In this document: positions 38,287-46,477 of the stretch, piece by piece | Position numbering within the stretch: the stretch's first letter is position 1 | Layout of the letters: every line of letters begins with the position of its first letter | The notes under the pieces: generated by a model | Told to the model about the DNA's origin: nothing | What the model saw: the letters and a program-made list of their open reading frames with translations, nothing else | The model's database searches: none | Assembly (NCBI RefSeq): GCF_043555975.1 | Contig: NZ_JBIGIA010000021.1 | Location: 1-64,000 of the forward strand | Direction: 5' to 3' | Source: Pelomonas nitida | GTDB lineage: Bacteria > Pseudomonadota > Gammaproteobacteria > Burkholderiales > Burkholderiaceae_C | DNA length: 64,000 bases | Program-made: the position numbers and the translations under genes

Positions 38287-38362
38287 GTGGTTGTAGCTCA
38301 GTTGGTAGAGTCCAGGATTGTGATTCCTGTTGTCGTGGGTTCGAGTCCCATCAGCCACCCCA
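38287..38362 (+). tRNA. tRNA-His (GTG)
   Basis: The acceptor GTGGTTG pairs with CAGCCAC and the discriminator base is C, as in tRNA-His. G at 38286 supplies the extra G-1. The anticodon in ATTGTGATT is GTG. CCA is encoded. It is the likely integration site of the island that follows. Confidence 0.95.
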
Positions 38363-38382
38363 AAATTTCTGCTTGAGCGCGT

Positions 38383-38417
38383 AAGGCCTTGATTTCATTG
38401 GAAATCAAGGCCTTTTC
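38383..38417 (+). terminator. Strong rho-independent terminator after tRNA-His
   Basis: Perfect 14-bp stem (AAGGCCTTGATTTC with its complement, 38383-38396 and 38401-38414), ATTG loop, T-run at the end. It may have travelled with the att end. Confidence 0.85.
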
Positions 38418-38476
38418 GCTTGGTGACTAAACATGGTTGCCACACGGTCTGTCACACAACCCATGTGGAGCAGACC

Positions 38477-40243
38477 ATGAAAGCAGTCTCTGAATCTATC
38501 TACGCCCGCGGCAAGCAGGGCATCCTCTATGTGCGCCGCCGCATCCCGGCGGCTCTTCGCGCGGCCTACCCGCGCGGGCAGGAACACATCCTCCGTAGCC
38601 TCGGCACGAGCGACCGTCGACAAGCCAAGGAGCTCGCACGCACCGAACTGACCCGGATTGATGCGGAGTTCCAACAGCGACGGCGCGAGCTCGACCTCGG
38701 CAGGGCGTCACTCGCTGCCAAGCGCATCTCGAAACTTGACGACGAACAGTTGCGCGGCGTTGCCAAGTTCTGGGTGCGTCAGGTTCTGTTGAACGACGAG
38801 CACTACCGGGAACAAGGCCTGGGGGACGTCGAGTTCGAGGACCTCGGCGACCAGCTCGCCACCCAACGCGCCGAGCTCGGAAGGATGCTCGCACAAGGCA
38901 AGAGCCTCGGCGTGTTTCCGGCCCTGCATGGTTTCCTGTACCTCTGTGGGCTCGACTTCAATCCGGACGGGGACGAAGCGAGGCGTGCCTCCAACGTCTT
39001 CCTGCGGGCAGTGGTCGAGAGTCTGGACCATCAGCTTGCTCGACAGCGAGGTGATTTGGTCGACACCGCCAAGGTGGCATCGGAGGGTTTGCATCCACTG
39101 CCGGCAGTGGCTCCCGAGCGCGCACCCGAAGACCCAAACGCACCGACATGGGACAAGGTGTTCGCGACCTGGCGGGACTATGTCGAGAATCGCCCCAAGC
39201 CGACCACCATTGCGTCTCAGACCCCCTGGCGTGACCTGCGCCGCTACGCAGCGAGCCAAGGGGTTCGCCAGCCCGGTGAGGTCACGCCGGAACTGATGAC
39301 CGCCTTCGCGCAGGACATGCGGTCCCGGCTTGAGGTGCCGACCATCAATGAGCGGCTTTCCAAGCTCCGGGCCATCTACAAGATTGCCGTGGGCAAGCAT
39401 GTGTTGCCTTTTAACCCGGCCGCGAACACGCTGGGCTTCAAGGAAAGCAGTGTCAAGAAGCGGAAAAAGCGTCGTCTGCCCTTTGATGCGGGCGAACTGG
39501 CGACGCTATTCGGTTCAGAGGTCTTCACCGAACACAAGCGCTCGCAGGGGCAGTCGGGCGAGGCCAGCTACTGGATTCCCATCTTGATGTTCTACACCGG
39601 CGCGCGGCCAGAGGAGGTGGCGGGCCTTGCCCTGAGCGACCTCGCCAATGATGAAAAACTTGGCTGGTACCTGCGCATTGTCGACAGGCCGAGCGACGAG
39701 GACAGGGACCTGTTCGACGATGCCGAGGTGCCAGAGTCGCACCGGCGAACACTCAAGAACGCGGTCTCTATCCGTCGGGTGCCGGTGTCACGGGAACTGG
39801 TTGACCTTGGCCTCCTGCGATATGTTGATTGGCTGCGGTCCAAGGGGGAGACGGTCTTCTTCCCGACCTTACGCAAGGACTTCCATGGCAAGTTGTCGGG
39901 CTCCTTCTCCAAGTTCTTCGGTCGCTACAAGCGCAAGCTCGGCATCGACGACAGCCGCAAGGTTCTCTACTCGCTCCGCCACTGCATGAAGGACTTGCTC
40001 GAGGCGGCCGATGTTCCGACCAAGTACTTGCAGCGGGCGCTGGGGCACACCACCGGGGATGGCACTGTGACCGACGGCTATGGCTCCGACCTGCCATTCG
40101 ACCGCCTGGTGAAGCATTTCGCGCGCATCAAGTTTCCTGCTATCCCTGCGCGTCCTTGGGAGCCGGGGCGCGGCTTCGTGGTTCTGAACGGTCAAGGGCG
40201 TCGGGGACGCAAGCCGTCGCCCAGGTCTGGCGTGCGAAAGTAG
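38477..40243 (+). CDS. Tyrosine-type site-specific integrase with DUF6538-like head
   Basis: ATG 38477 gives 588 aa. The first 60 residues (YARGKQGILYVRRRIPAALRAAYP) match the DUF6538 head seen in island integrases. A core-binding SAM-like domain follows (about 220-330), then the catalytic domain with Arg in TGARPEEVAGL, SLRH in box II, LGHTTG and the nucleophile Tyr in TDGYG. It should recombine the island with the tRNA-His site 115 bp upstream. The box II histidine position is a tyrosine (YSLRH), a tolerated variant. Confidence 0.92.
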   Translation: MKAVSESIYARGKQGILYVRRRIPAALRAAYPRGQEHILRSLGTSDRRQAKELARTELTRIDAEFQQRRRELDLGRASLAAKRISKLDDEQLRGVAKFWVRQVLLNDEHYREQGLGDVEFEDLGDQLATQRAELGRMLAQGKSLGVFPALHGFLYLCGLDFNPDGDEARRASNVFLRAVVESLDHQLARQRGDLVDTAKVASEGLHPLPAVAPERAPEDPNAPTWDKVFATWRDYVENRPKPTTIASQTPWRDLRRYAASQGVRQPGEVTPELMTAFAQDMRSRLEVPTINERLSKLRAIYKIAVGKHVLPFNPAANTLGFKESSVKKRKKRRLPFDAGELATLFGSEVFTEHKRSQGQSGEASYWIPILMFYTGARPEEVAGLALSDLANDEKLGWYLRIVDRPSDEDRDLFDDAEVPESHRRTLKNAVSIRRVPVSRELVDLGLLRYVDWLRSKGETVFFPTLRKDFHGKLSGSFSKFFGRYKRKLGIDDSRKVLYSLRHCMKDLLEAADVPTKYLQRALGHTTGDGTVTDGYGSDLPFDRLVKHFARIKFPAIPARPWEPGRGFVVLNGQGRRGRKPSPRSGVRK

Positions 40244-40320
40244 GCTGTTGAAGATGCCTGAGGATTGCAGCCGGCCCCTCTGATAGGCGGCCCCAAACGC
40301 TTGGAGGCGACGAGAGAAGA

Positions 40321-40346
40321 AGGACCAACCCGCCGGGTGGTCCTTC
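40321..40346. terminator. Hairpin between convergent integrase and hypothetical gene
   Basis: AAGGACCA/TGGTCCTT stem with a partly self-paired CCCGCCGGG centre. The T-tract is poor on either strand. Confidence 0.4.
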
Positions 40347-40416
40347 TCGAATTGCTCGAACGTCAGCGGCTTGATGCCTGCGTTGGTCTTAGTGGCCTTA
40401 CATTGTTGAGCCAGGA

Positions 40417-41142
40417 TTAGCTTGTTCCCTCCGCCGCGACTGAAGCAGGCTTGGCAATCTTGGCCGCCTCGAACGCGATGATGAGCAGCGTCCCGGTCGG
40501 CTTGCCTTCTCGAGAGAGGTAGTAGTCCGTCTTGAGCTTGCCAGTGACCTTGACGAAGTCGCCTTTGTCGAGCGTCGGCTTGTCCTCCTTCATCACCCGC
40601 ACCGTGTACCACGTCGGCTCGTTGTCGACGCCCCGTTGGCTCTCTGCGAGCAGTTCGTCTGACAGCGCAGGTTGCTTCAGGCACAGCTCGCGCAGCGGCG
40701 CGAGTTCGTCGGCCGTGGCCACACCGGGCAGGACCCAGCCAGAGCGCTCACCCTCGTCGCCCAGCATGAAGCCGTAAGGCTCATGTTCCAGCGCGTCGAG
40801 GTAATGGCGAACCTCCTCGGACCACATGGGCAGCACGAAGCGGTGCTGGTGCGCGCCGACCTGGTGGGTGAACAGCGCGTAGCCGCTGCCTGTCGGTGAG
40901 GTGAACGCACTGGCCCGGTGGCCGACCTCATACACCTTTGACGACATCAGCAGCTTAAACATGCGGTGGTCAACATCACCGCACAGCATCCAGTGGCCGC
41001 GGAGCTGGTCAGCCACGCCTTGCTGTCCCGGCGGCATACCCGCTTGGACTTCTTCCGGCGACATGATGGTTGCGGGGAACAAACGGGCTCGCTGGCCGGT
41101 ATGCCTTGATGGCGGATAGCTCAGGGTCTTCAGGGAATCCAT
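40417..41142 (-). CDS. Hypothetical island protein, paralogue A
   Basis: 241 aa from ATG 41142 with GAGG 7 bases upstream. No known domain recognised. It aligns with the product of 45719-46432: SPEEV/SPEDV near the start, then HQHRFVLPMWSEEVRHYLDALE against VQWRWVVPMWELGAMDWLREAIE. The C-terminal part (GDFVKVTGKLKTDYYLSREGKPTG) may be a small beta domain. Both genes face leftward and share an upstream 14-bp motif, so they are probably under common control in the island. Confidence 0.7.
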   Translation of the reverse strand: MDSLKTLSYPPSRHTGQRARLFPATIMSPEEVQAGMPPGQQGVADQLRGHWMLCGDVDHRMFKLLMSSKVYEVGHRASAFTSPTGSGYALFTHQVGAHQHRFVLPMWSEEVRHYLDALEHEPYGFMLGDEGERSGWVLPGVATADELAPLRELCLKQPALSDELLAESQRGVDNEPTWYTVRVMKEDKPTLDKGDFVKVTGKLKTDYYLSREGKPTGTLLIIAFEAAKIAKPASVAAEGTS

Positions 41143-41174
41143 TCTTTGGCCTCGTGTGCGCGGAATTGCGCTTC

Positions 41175-41188
41175 ACGTGTAGCGACCG
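41175..41188 (-). promoter_or_regulatory. Shared upstream motif, copy 1
   Basis: ACGTGTAGCGACCG (+ strand), 32 bases upstream of the start of paralogue A. The identical 14 bases occur at 46464-46477, 31 bases upstream of paralogue B. Candidate operator or promoter element. Confidence 0.5.
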
Positions 41189-41237
41189 TCGCGCGCTACG
41201 CGAAGGCCCTGGCGGGTCAAGGAGCGCACGGGCCTAT

Positions 41238-42416
41238 CTATCGAGAGACTGCGAAGGTCAACAGCGGACTGGTTGGCGCCGCCCAAGGACCATCGGATGC
41301 CGGCCGTCGCCAAGGCAGATAGTTGTCGTCGAGCCAGCCGAGTTCAGCGTGCTGCTGCCGCCCATCTGCCCGGTACTTCGGAAGCCAGACTGGAAGGTCC
41401 TGCACAATGACGCGCCCGACCAGTACCTCGCGCAACGCCTTGTGCGTAGGCCCCATGGGAACCTCCTTGGCCTTCCAGACTTCGTACTCGTCGGGCTGCT
41501 CGCCGACCTTGAGCCGACAGCGGCCGTCGTCCAGGCTGAGGGCGTCCTGGTCGCGCTTGAGTGCTGAAAGCGTCGCACTGACCCTATTGCGGATGCGAGG
41601 TGTTCGGCAGTAGACGACCACTCGACGCAGGACGGCGCCGACCGTGGTCGTGCGACCGATGCTGAGCACCTCAGCGCATAGCGATGCCGCCCGTTGTGAG
41701 CCGCGGGCGCTGCAGTCGACCTCGATGGCGGTCAGCCCCTCTGCTTCCAGTACCACAGCATCAGGGCGCAACGAAATCCGGCGTGCTTTGCCACGCACGG
41801 TAGCGGTCGCCACGAGCAGGCCCCCGCGCATTGGCGAGCCCGGATTGGCCCCCTCATTGAGCTTGGCGAGCAACTCGCGCTCGGTCAGCGCCTGCAGACC
41901 ACGCTGCTCGGCGCAAAGCACCAGACACTGAGCCCAGAGCAGGTGCTCCGGGTTTGTCATGTCGCTCACCCGCCGAACCGAAGCCTGGGCCTCGATACCG
42001 CGCTCGGCCAGCCAGGCTGCGCCTCGGGCGGTGAGGCCATAGGTCGTCTGGAACCGTGCCGTCTTGTAGCGCCTCAGCAGGTTGGCCTTGACCATCCCTC
42101 GGACCGCGCGCTGGGCAGCCCCCAAGGCCGTCTTGAACGGCCGCTCGGGGTAACAGGCGACGGCAACATCGAGCGTGCGGATGACCCGGAATCGATTGGC
42201 CAGGGACAGCGCGATGGTCCAGCTGCGAGTCTGGAGCTCGTTGGTCGAGAGTTGACCCGACAGCCCCCGTTGAAGCGTGCCCCGGAGCTTCCTCGGCAGA
42301 GCGATGCTGCCGACGGTGGAAGGTCGAGATGTGCCACTGGGGCAGGCGGCGGCTGGCCTCTCGGCACTTCCCGTGGCAGGCAGGGTGTTACCCGCGTTAC
42401 CCCGCTGCGGGACCAT
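41238..42416 (-). CDS. Replication-relaxation-like protein
   Basis: 392 aa if started at ATG 42416; the first 50 residues look non-conserved and a later start is possible. A winged-helix-like part (RTLDVAVACYP, RGMVKANLLRRYKTARFQTTYGLTARGAAWL) is followed by RISLRPDAVVLEAEGLTAIEVDCSARGSQ. That D-x(n)-E-V-D segment is typical of the replication-relaxation family of plasmids and islands and of related PD-(D/E)XK-like folds. A role in copy control or mobilisation is inferred from the family and from the nearby rep genes. Its start lies 5 bp from the divergent HTH gene. Confidence 0.5.
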   Translation of the reverse strand: MVPQRGNAGNTLPATGSAERPAAACPSGTSRPSTVGSIALPRKLRGTLQRGLSGQLSTNELQTRSWTIALSLANRFRVIRTLDVAVACYPERPFKTALGAAQRAVRGMVKANLLRRYKTARFQTTYGLTARGAAWLAERGIEAQASVRRVSDMTNPEHLLWAQCLVLCAEQRGLQALTERELLAKLNEGANPGSPMRGGLLVATATVRGKARRISLRPDAVVLEAEGLTAIEVDCSARGSQRAASLCAEVLSIGRTTTVGAVLRRVVVYCRTPRIRNRVSATLSALKRDQDALSLDDGRCRLKVGEQPDEYEVWKAKEVPMGPTHKALREVLVGRVIVQDLPVWLPKYRADGRQQHAELGWLDDNYLPWRRPASDGPWAAPTSPLLTFAVSR

Positions 42417-42421
42417 AGAGG

Positions 42422-42871
42422 ATGGCCGACGAGTTGGGGGTGACCTACGGGTACATCAACCAGCTCCGTAGCGGCGTCCGCCTGGTGCGGCAAATCAGTG
42501 ACGAGTTCGCCGTCAACTGCGCCCGCTATCTTGGCGTCCCTCCCGTGGTCGTCAAGATGATTGCCGGCCGAATTCCCATGAGCGACTTCGTGCACCCGCG
42601 CGAGCCGCTGGAGGACGCTGTGAACCGTGCCATGGCCCAAATGCTCGACGACCCGGTCGCCAGGCATGTGCTTCCGGCCGACATGTCGCAGCTGAGCCTG
42701 GAGGCCAAGCAGTCGCTCGTCGCGATGTACCTCGAGTGCTCCGGCCGTGACCTGCTCGGCGCCCGCCAACTCCCCGAGTTGGTTCGATGGCTACAGCGTG
42801 CAGCCACCATTCACGACGAATCGTGCGCGGAGGCCGTACGTGGTCACAGGGACCTGGCAGAAGTGGATTGA
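42422..42871 (+). CDS. XRE-like helix-turn-helix protein, N-terminus probably truncated
   Basis: 149 aa from ATG 42422; an in-frame TAG lies 4 bases upstream, so no longer start exists. The protein begins inside the helix-turn-helix (MADELGVTYGYINQLRSG...ISDEFAVNCARYLGVPP) and lacks the first helix of the XRE fold. The rest is helical (VNRAMAQMLDDP, ELVRWLQRA) and unrecognised. Either a frameshift removed the start or the protein works without the first helix. Confidence 0.6.
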   Translation: MADELGVTYGYINQLRSGVRLVRQISDEFAVNCARYLGVPPVVVKMIAGRIPMSDFVHPREPLEDAVNRAMAQMLDDPVARHVLPADMSQLSLEAKQSLVAMYLECSGRDLLGARQLPELVRWLQRAATIHDESCAEAVRGHRDLAEVD

Positions 42872-43045
42872 ACCGGACCTGACGTACCGGGTGATTGAGG
42901 GGCGGGCTGCGGCTCGCCCCTTTCCTTTCTGAAGGCAATAAAAGTCGAGGCTAGACGTGCCAGCTGGGGCCGAACCGATGCTCCAGCGGGCACGAACGGG
43001 CGCAGCCGGTCGTCACGTGCTCTGCACACCGGCGTGGAGCATTCA

Positions 43046-43252
43046 ATGCCCGAAACCAAACCCGTCCTCGACCTTAGGGACCTCGCAAGCCTTCTTGGCC
43101 GCAGCCCGGAGACCATCCGCAAGGACCTTCACCGCAACCCCGCCGCCGTCCCGCCGCGGCTGGTCATCACCGGCACCCGGCTACTGCGCTGGCGTGCAAC
43201 GGACGTTCACGCGTGGCTGGCCCAGCGTGTCGAAGGAGCCCGCCATGTCTGA
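43046..43252 (+). CDS. AlpA/excisionase-like small DNA-binding protein
   Basis: 68 aa from ATG 43046 with GGAG 6 bases upstream; GTG 43034 is a weaker start. MerR/AlpA-type winged helix: LDLRDLASLLGRSPETIRKDLHR...LLRWRATDVHAWLAQR. In islands such proteins act as excisionase or transcriptional switch. It overlaps the repA-like gene by 8 bases, which points to control of replication. Confidence 0.72.
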   Translation: MPETKPVLDLRDLASLLGRSPETIRKDLHRNPAAVPPRLVITGTRLLRWRATDVHAWLAQRVEGARHV

Positions 43253-44129
43253 GCAGGCTCTGAAGAATCCGTTCTCCAGCCCGCTGAACATCGCTCACAT
43301 GCTGCGCCATCCGCCGCCACCACTGGACCACGTGTTGCCCGGGCTGCTGGCTGAAACGGTGGGGTTGGTTGTCGGCCCCGGTGCGGTCAGCAAAACCATG
43401 TTGGCCCTTCAGATGGCGATTGCCATGGCCACCGGCACGCCTTTGCTGGGCGGCCTTGTAGGCGGCGCTGGTCCCCGCAGCGCTGAGCCTGCGCGGGTGG
43501 TCCTGGTGCTGGCCGAGGAATCGGCGCACGTGGTCTGGCACCGCCTGCACGCCATCGCCAGCGTCCAGTTGGCTGCCACCGACATTGACCCTCACCACGC
43601 GGCCGACCTACTGAGCCAGAACCTGGTCATCCATGCTCTGGCTGGCGGGGACCAGGTGAACCTGCTGGGTGACTGCTGGGAGAAGACGCCAGCCGGCGAG
43701 ATGCTGCGACGCGCGTGCGAAGGCGCCCGTCTGGTCATCCTCGACCCCATCCGCGACTTCCACAACGCCGACGAGAACGATGCCACCGCCATGAAGAGTC
43801 TGGCTCGTCATATCGCGAGCTATGCCTACTCGACGCACGCGGCGTGGCTGCTGGTCCACCACACCAACCGTGCTGCGGCGCTGCAGGACTATGGGGGCTC
43901 GGCAGATGCCGCGCGAGGCTCGACAGCGCTGCCGAACGCCGTACGTTGGCAACTCAACCTCAGTCGGCCCACGCGCGCAACCGCCAAGCAGTTCGGCATC
44001 GCCAAGGAGCAACTGCACCGCCACGTACTCCTGGACATCCCGAAGGCCAACTACGTCGCCACGACCGACACCATGGTGCTGACGCGCGGTCCACATGGCG
44101 TGCTGATGCTCTTCGAGGAGGCGGCATGA
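43245..44129 (+). CDS. repA: IncQ RepA-like replicative helicase (RecA fold)
   Basis: 294 aa from ATG 43245 (AAGGAG upstream). It matches my memory of the RSF1010 RepA hexameric helicase along its length: PPPPLDHVLPGLLAETVGLVVGPG, VVLVLAEE...WHRLHAI, LVILDPIRDFHNADEND, LVHHTNRAAAL, ARGSTALPNAVRWQLNLS and IPKANY. The Walker A is GPGAVSKT (residues 44-51), with Ser instead of the Gly before the lysine. It is followed, with a 4-base overlap, by a RepC-like initiator. Expected job: unwinding at the island's own origin. Confidence 0.8.
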   Translation: MSEQALKNPFSSPLNIAHMLRHPPPPLDHVLPGLLAETVGLVVGPGAVSKTMLALQMAIAMATGTPLLGGLVGGAGPRSAEPARVVLVLAEESAHVVWHRLHAIASVQLAATDIDPHHAADLLSQNLVIHALAGGDQVNLLGDCWEKTPAGEMLRRACEGARLVILDPIRDFHNADENDATAMKSLARHIASYAYSTHAAWLLVHHTNRAAALQDYGGSADAARGSTALPNAVRWQLNLSRPTRATAKQFGIAKEQLHRHVLLDIPKANYVATTDTMVLTRGPHGVLMLFEEAA

Positions 44130-45208
44130 CCCGCGCCGCAATGAAGAATGCCTCGGTGCCGCCGAGGGTGGTGCGACTGTCGCACCCGTTCGGTCTCTGC
44201 CAGCTGTTTCGACCGCTGGCCAAGGACGGGTCGCCACGGCCCGTATTGAACGAAACCTATCAGTACGGTGAATTGAGCCTTCGCTTCAGCGCCCGAGAAG
44301 CACTGGGGGTGCCAGAGCAAACGCTGCTGCTGGCTCTGCTGGAGCTGGCTCAGGAGCAGCATCGGCGGCGCCCTTCGGAACACCGTCTGGACCAGGCCGA
44401 CCGCAGCGAAGTAGGCTCTCTGCTGTGGGCATCCCTGCACGTCCAGGCCGAGACCGAGGCAGCTCAGGACCTGCCGCCCACGCTGAGGCTGGCGTGCTCA
44501 TGGAGCGAACTGCACCGCCGTTGCGGCGCTGCGAGCGTGGGCGGCTCCGCGAACGACGCTCGTCGCGAGTCCCTGACGCGCCTCTGCGAGGTCACAGTCT
44601 GGGAACGTGACGGCGTCACGCACAAGTTGCGCTCGTGCCGCTTGGTCAGTTGGCTGGTCGGCGACAACCAGCGCGTTCATGTGGCCCTGAACCACCGCCT
44701 CGCCGCAGCCTTGCTGTCGCCGGGGTATGCACAGGTGCTCTTGTCGGAGCGGTTGAGCCTGCCGTCGCACACAGCGATGCTGGTGCACGCGTTTCTGTCG
44801 ACTTGCCTCGGTCAGGGTAAGTCGATGTCCATCGGGTACGAGACCTTGGTGGAAAGGCTGTGGCCGTCAGGCGGGACCCCGGTTCCGGCGAGAAGGCGCA
44901 ACCGCCGCCTCAGCGACGTCAGGTCGGCAGTGGCCGCCATCGGCCGCTTGGAAAACTGGAAGGTTGAGCTGGCGTCGACCGTAGCGGAGGTGACCCGGAT
45001 GAAGTCGAGCGCCTGCGCGTCGAATGGCATGCCGACTGCCGGCGCGGAGCCCACGGAGCTGCGCGCACCGACGCCAGCCGCACGCGAAATGACGAGGCCC
45101 AGTCTTTTCGCGCTGCATTCCTCGTCATATGGCGAGCAGCCGTTCTGGCAAAAGCTGAGCACCGACAACGGTTTGCCGCGAAATGACGAGGCTCGTACTA
45201 CCTTGTAA
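44126..45208 (+). CDS. repC: IncQ RepC-like replication initiator
   Basis: 360 aa from ATG 44126 (ATGA overlap with repA). The winged-helix initiator resembles RSF1010 RepC: LNETYQYGELSLRFSAREALG, QRVHVALNHRLAAALL, LLVHAFLSTCLGQGKSMSIGYETLVERLWP and RRRNRRLSDVRSAVAAI, with a C-terminal extension of about 60 residues not in RSF1010. RepC binds iterons of oriV. A repB primase gene is not present in the window. This pair would let the excised island replicate as a circle. Confidence 0.75.
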   Translation: MTRAAMKNASVPPRVVRLSHPFGLCQLFRPLAKDGSPRPVLNETYQYGELSLRFSAREALGVPEQTLLLALLELAQEQHRRRPSEHRLDQADRSEVGSLLWASLHVQAETEAAQDLPPTLRLACSWSELHRRCGAASVGGSANDARRESLTRLCEVTVWERDGVTHKLRSCRLVSWLVGDNQRVHVALNHRLAAALLSPGYAQVLLSERLSLPSHTAMLVHAFLSTCLGQGKSMSIGYETLVERLWPSGGTPVPARRRNRRLSDVRSAVAAIGRLENWKVELASTVAEVTRMKSSACASNGMPTAGAEPTELRAPTPAAREMTRPSLFALHSSSYGEQPFWQKLSTDNGLPRNDEARTTL

Positions 45209-45342
45209 TAGACAGAAGTGTGGGCCCTGGCAGGGCGCGGCCAATGGCCCGCTCCCTGCCTTTGCCGGAGTGCTTCGAGCCCTGGCGAGGGCGGCTGCCT
45301 TAACCACCAACCCGCTGCCCCTGGAAATGGTCGGCACCCCCA

Positions 45343-45360
45343 TCTTGCCGCGCGGCAAGA
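45343..45360. repeat. 18-bp palindrome, copy 1
   Basis: TCTTGCCGCGCGGCAAGA, perfect dyad. A near copy lies at 45621-45638. Confidence 0.7.
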
Positions 45361-45553
45361 CGCCGACCGATGGCCCTTGCCAGGATGACCGTCGTTACCC
45401 TGGTTACCGCCATCCATGCACAGAGACAGCGGGCAACCCGATGGCTGCGCCCTTCACCGAATCTGCCGCTGCGCGGCTTTGTGCATGGGCACTCAGATGG
45501 CCTACCTGGCCGAGGACTGAAGTGACAGCGCCAGTTTCGCGACTGGAAACCGT

Positions 45554-45591
45554 GCAAGGGACACACGTTGGTGTCCCCGAAACGCCCTTGC
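45554..45591. repeat. Two-tier inverted repeat
   Basis: Outer arms GCAAGGG (45554-45560) and CCCTTGC (45585-45591); inner arms GGACAC and GTGTCC (45559-45576) with an ACGTTG loop. It could form a long hairpin, as at single-strand initiation sites. Confidence 0.5.
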
Positions 45592-45620
45592 AGTGGCTGG
45601 GCAATCGCCTCTCACTGAAA

Positions 45621-45638
45621 TCTTGCCGCACGGCAAGA
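45621..45638. repeat. 18-bp palindrome, copy 2
   Basis: TCTTGCCGCACGGCAAGA, one base different from copy 1 at the centre. Confidence 0.7.
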
Positions 45639-45671
45639 CCGGCGTTGCCAAGTTTGATGCGCTGAAGAAAT

Positions 45672-45699
45672 GGGCGGGACAGCCGATGCTGTCCCGCCC
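45672..45699 (-). terminator. Terminator of paralogue B
   Basis: Perfect 12-bp stem GGGCGGGACAGC and complement with a CGAT loop. On the minus strand it is followed by ATTTCTTC. It lies 19 bases past the stop codon. Confidence 0.75.
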
Positions 45700-45718
45700 G
45701 AAGTACGCCGCTGCGCGG

Positions 45719-46432
45719 CTACGGCAGCGGAGAGTGGATGACCTCTGTGCCAGCGGAAGACGCTCCGGCGGGTCGCGTATGCATGGCGCGCTGATAGGTC
45801 TCCATCAGCAGCACCGCATTCACACCCCTGGCCGAGACCATCACACGGATGTGTGTCGGCTGTCTTTGGCCGACGGGCGGCATGACGGCGTGCGGAGCCA
45901 TCAACTTCATTCCACCCAGGACCATGCCGAACACCGCCTCCTCGGCTGATACAGCCTTGGGAGTCGCGCTTTTCATCAGGTCCTTCGGCCGACCGAACAG
46001 GCCACCACCAGCCAAGAACGTCAGTCCGGTGGTGGACATCGGGGACTCGACCAGCATGAGCAATCGGTCCTGCTCGATGGCCTCGCGCAGCCAATCCATC
46101 GCGCCAAGCTCCCACATCGGGACGACCCAACGCCACTGGACGTCACCAATCTGCGTGACGAGCACGCACATCGGCAGTCCACGGTCGAGCTCTATGACCA
46201 TGAACCGCATCGGCTGCGGCCCGCTCTGGCTGGCCATCAGCTCGATGTCCTCGTCACTCAACACCGCGTGCAGCGCCCACCCTCGGGCGCGTAGGCTCGG
46301 GTACTGCTCCGCTGCCGTGGGGGCCACGTCCTCGGGGGAAAGCAGGGCCGCCGGACGAGCGCGATGGCAGTTGCCGTACAGCTCGTTGAGAAATTGCGGA
46401 TGGGCCGCTGAATGGCCAGTGCCTTGTCGCAT
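45719..46432 (-). CDS. Hypothetical island protein, paralogue B
   Basis: The start is ATG 46432, with GGAG 6 bases upstream; a longer frame to 46693 would run through the divergent small gene. 237 aa, close to the 241 aa of paralogue A, with the shared SPEDV and RWVVPMW...DWLREAIE segments. The second half differs (LTFLAGGGLFGRPKDLM, MVLGGMKLMAPH). No domain recognised. It is divergent from the defence operon, so the 135-bp gap carries promoters for both. Confidence 0.7.
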   Translation of the reverse strand: MRQGTGHSAAHPQFLNELYGNCHRARPAALLSPEDVAPTAAEQYPSLRARGWALHAVLSDEDIELMASQSGPQPMRFMVIELDRGLPMCVLVTQIGDVQWRWVVPMWELGAMDWLREAIEQDRLLMLVESPMSTTGLTFLAGGGLFGRPKDLMKSATPKAVSAEEAVFGMVLGGMKLMAPHAVMPPVGQRQPTHIRVMVSARGVNAVLLMETYQRAMHTRPAGASSAGTEVIHSPLP

Positions 46433-46463
46433 AAGCGCTCCAAAAAAGTTGTCCTGTGGAGCG

Positions 46464-46477
46464 ACGTGTAGCGACCG
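46464..46477 (-). promoter_or_regulatory. Shared upstream motif, copy 2
   Basis: ACGTGTAGCGACCG, identical to 41175-41188 and at the same distance from its gene to within one base. It also lies about 90 bases upstream of the ribbon-helix-helix gene. Confidence 0.5.

Larger units (their letters stand above)
45209..45718. other. Non-coding stretch after repC, candidate origin region
   Basis: 510 bases without a supportable gene. It holds two 18-bp palindromes, an extended inverted repeat and a terminator hairpin (listed separately). No clear direct iterons of 20 bp are seen. The place next to repC suits an oriV or a copy-control region. Confidence 0.45.
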
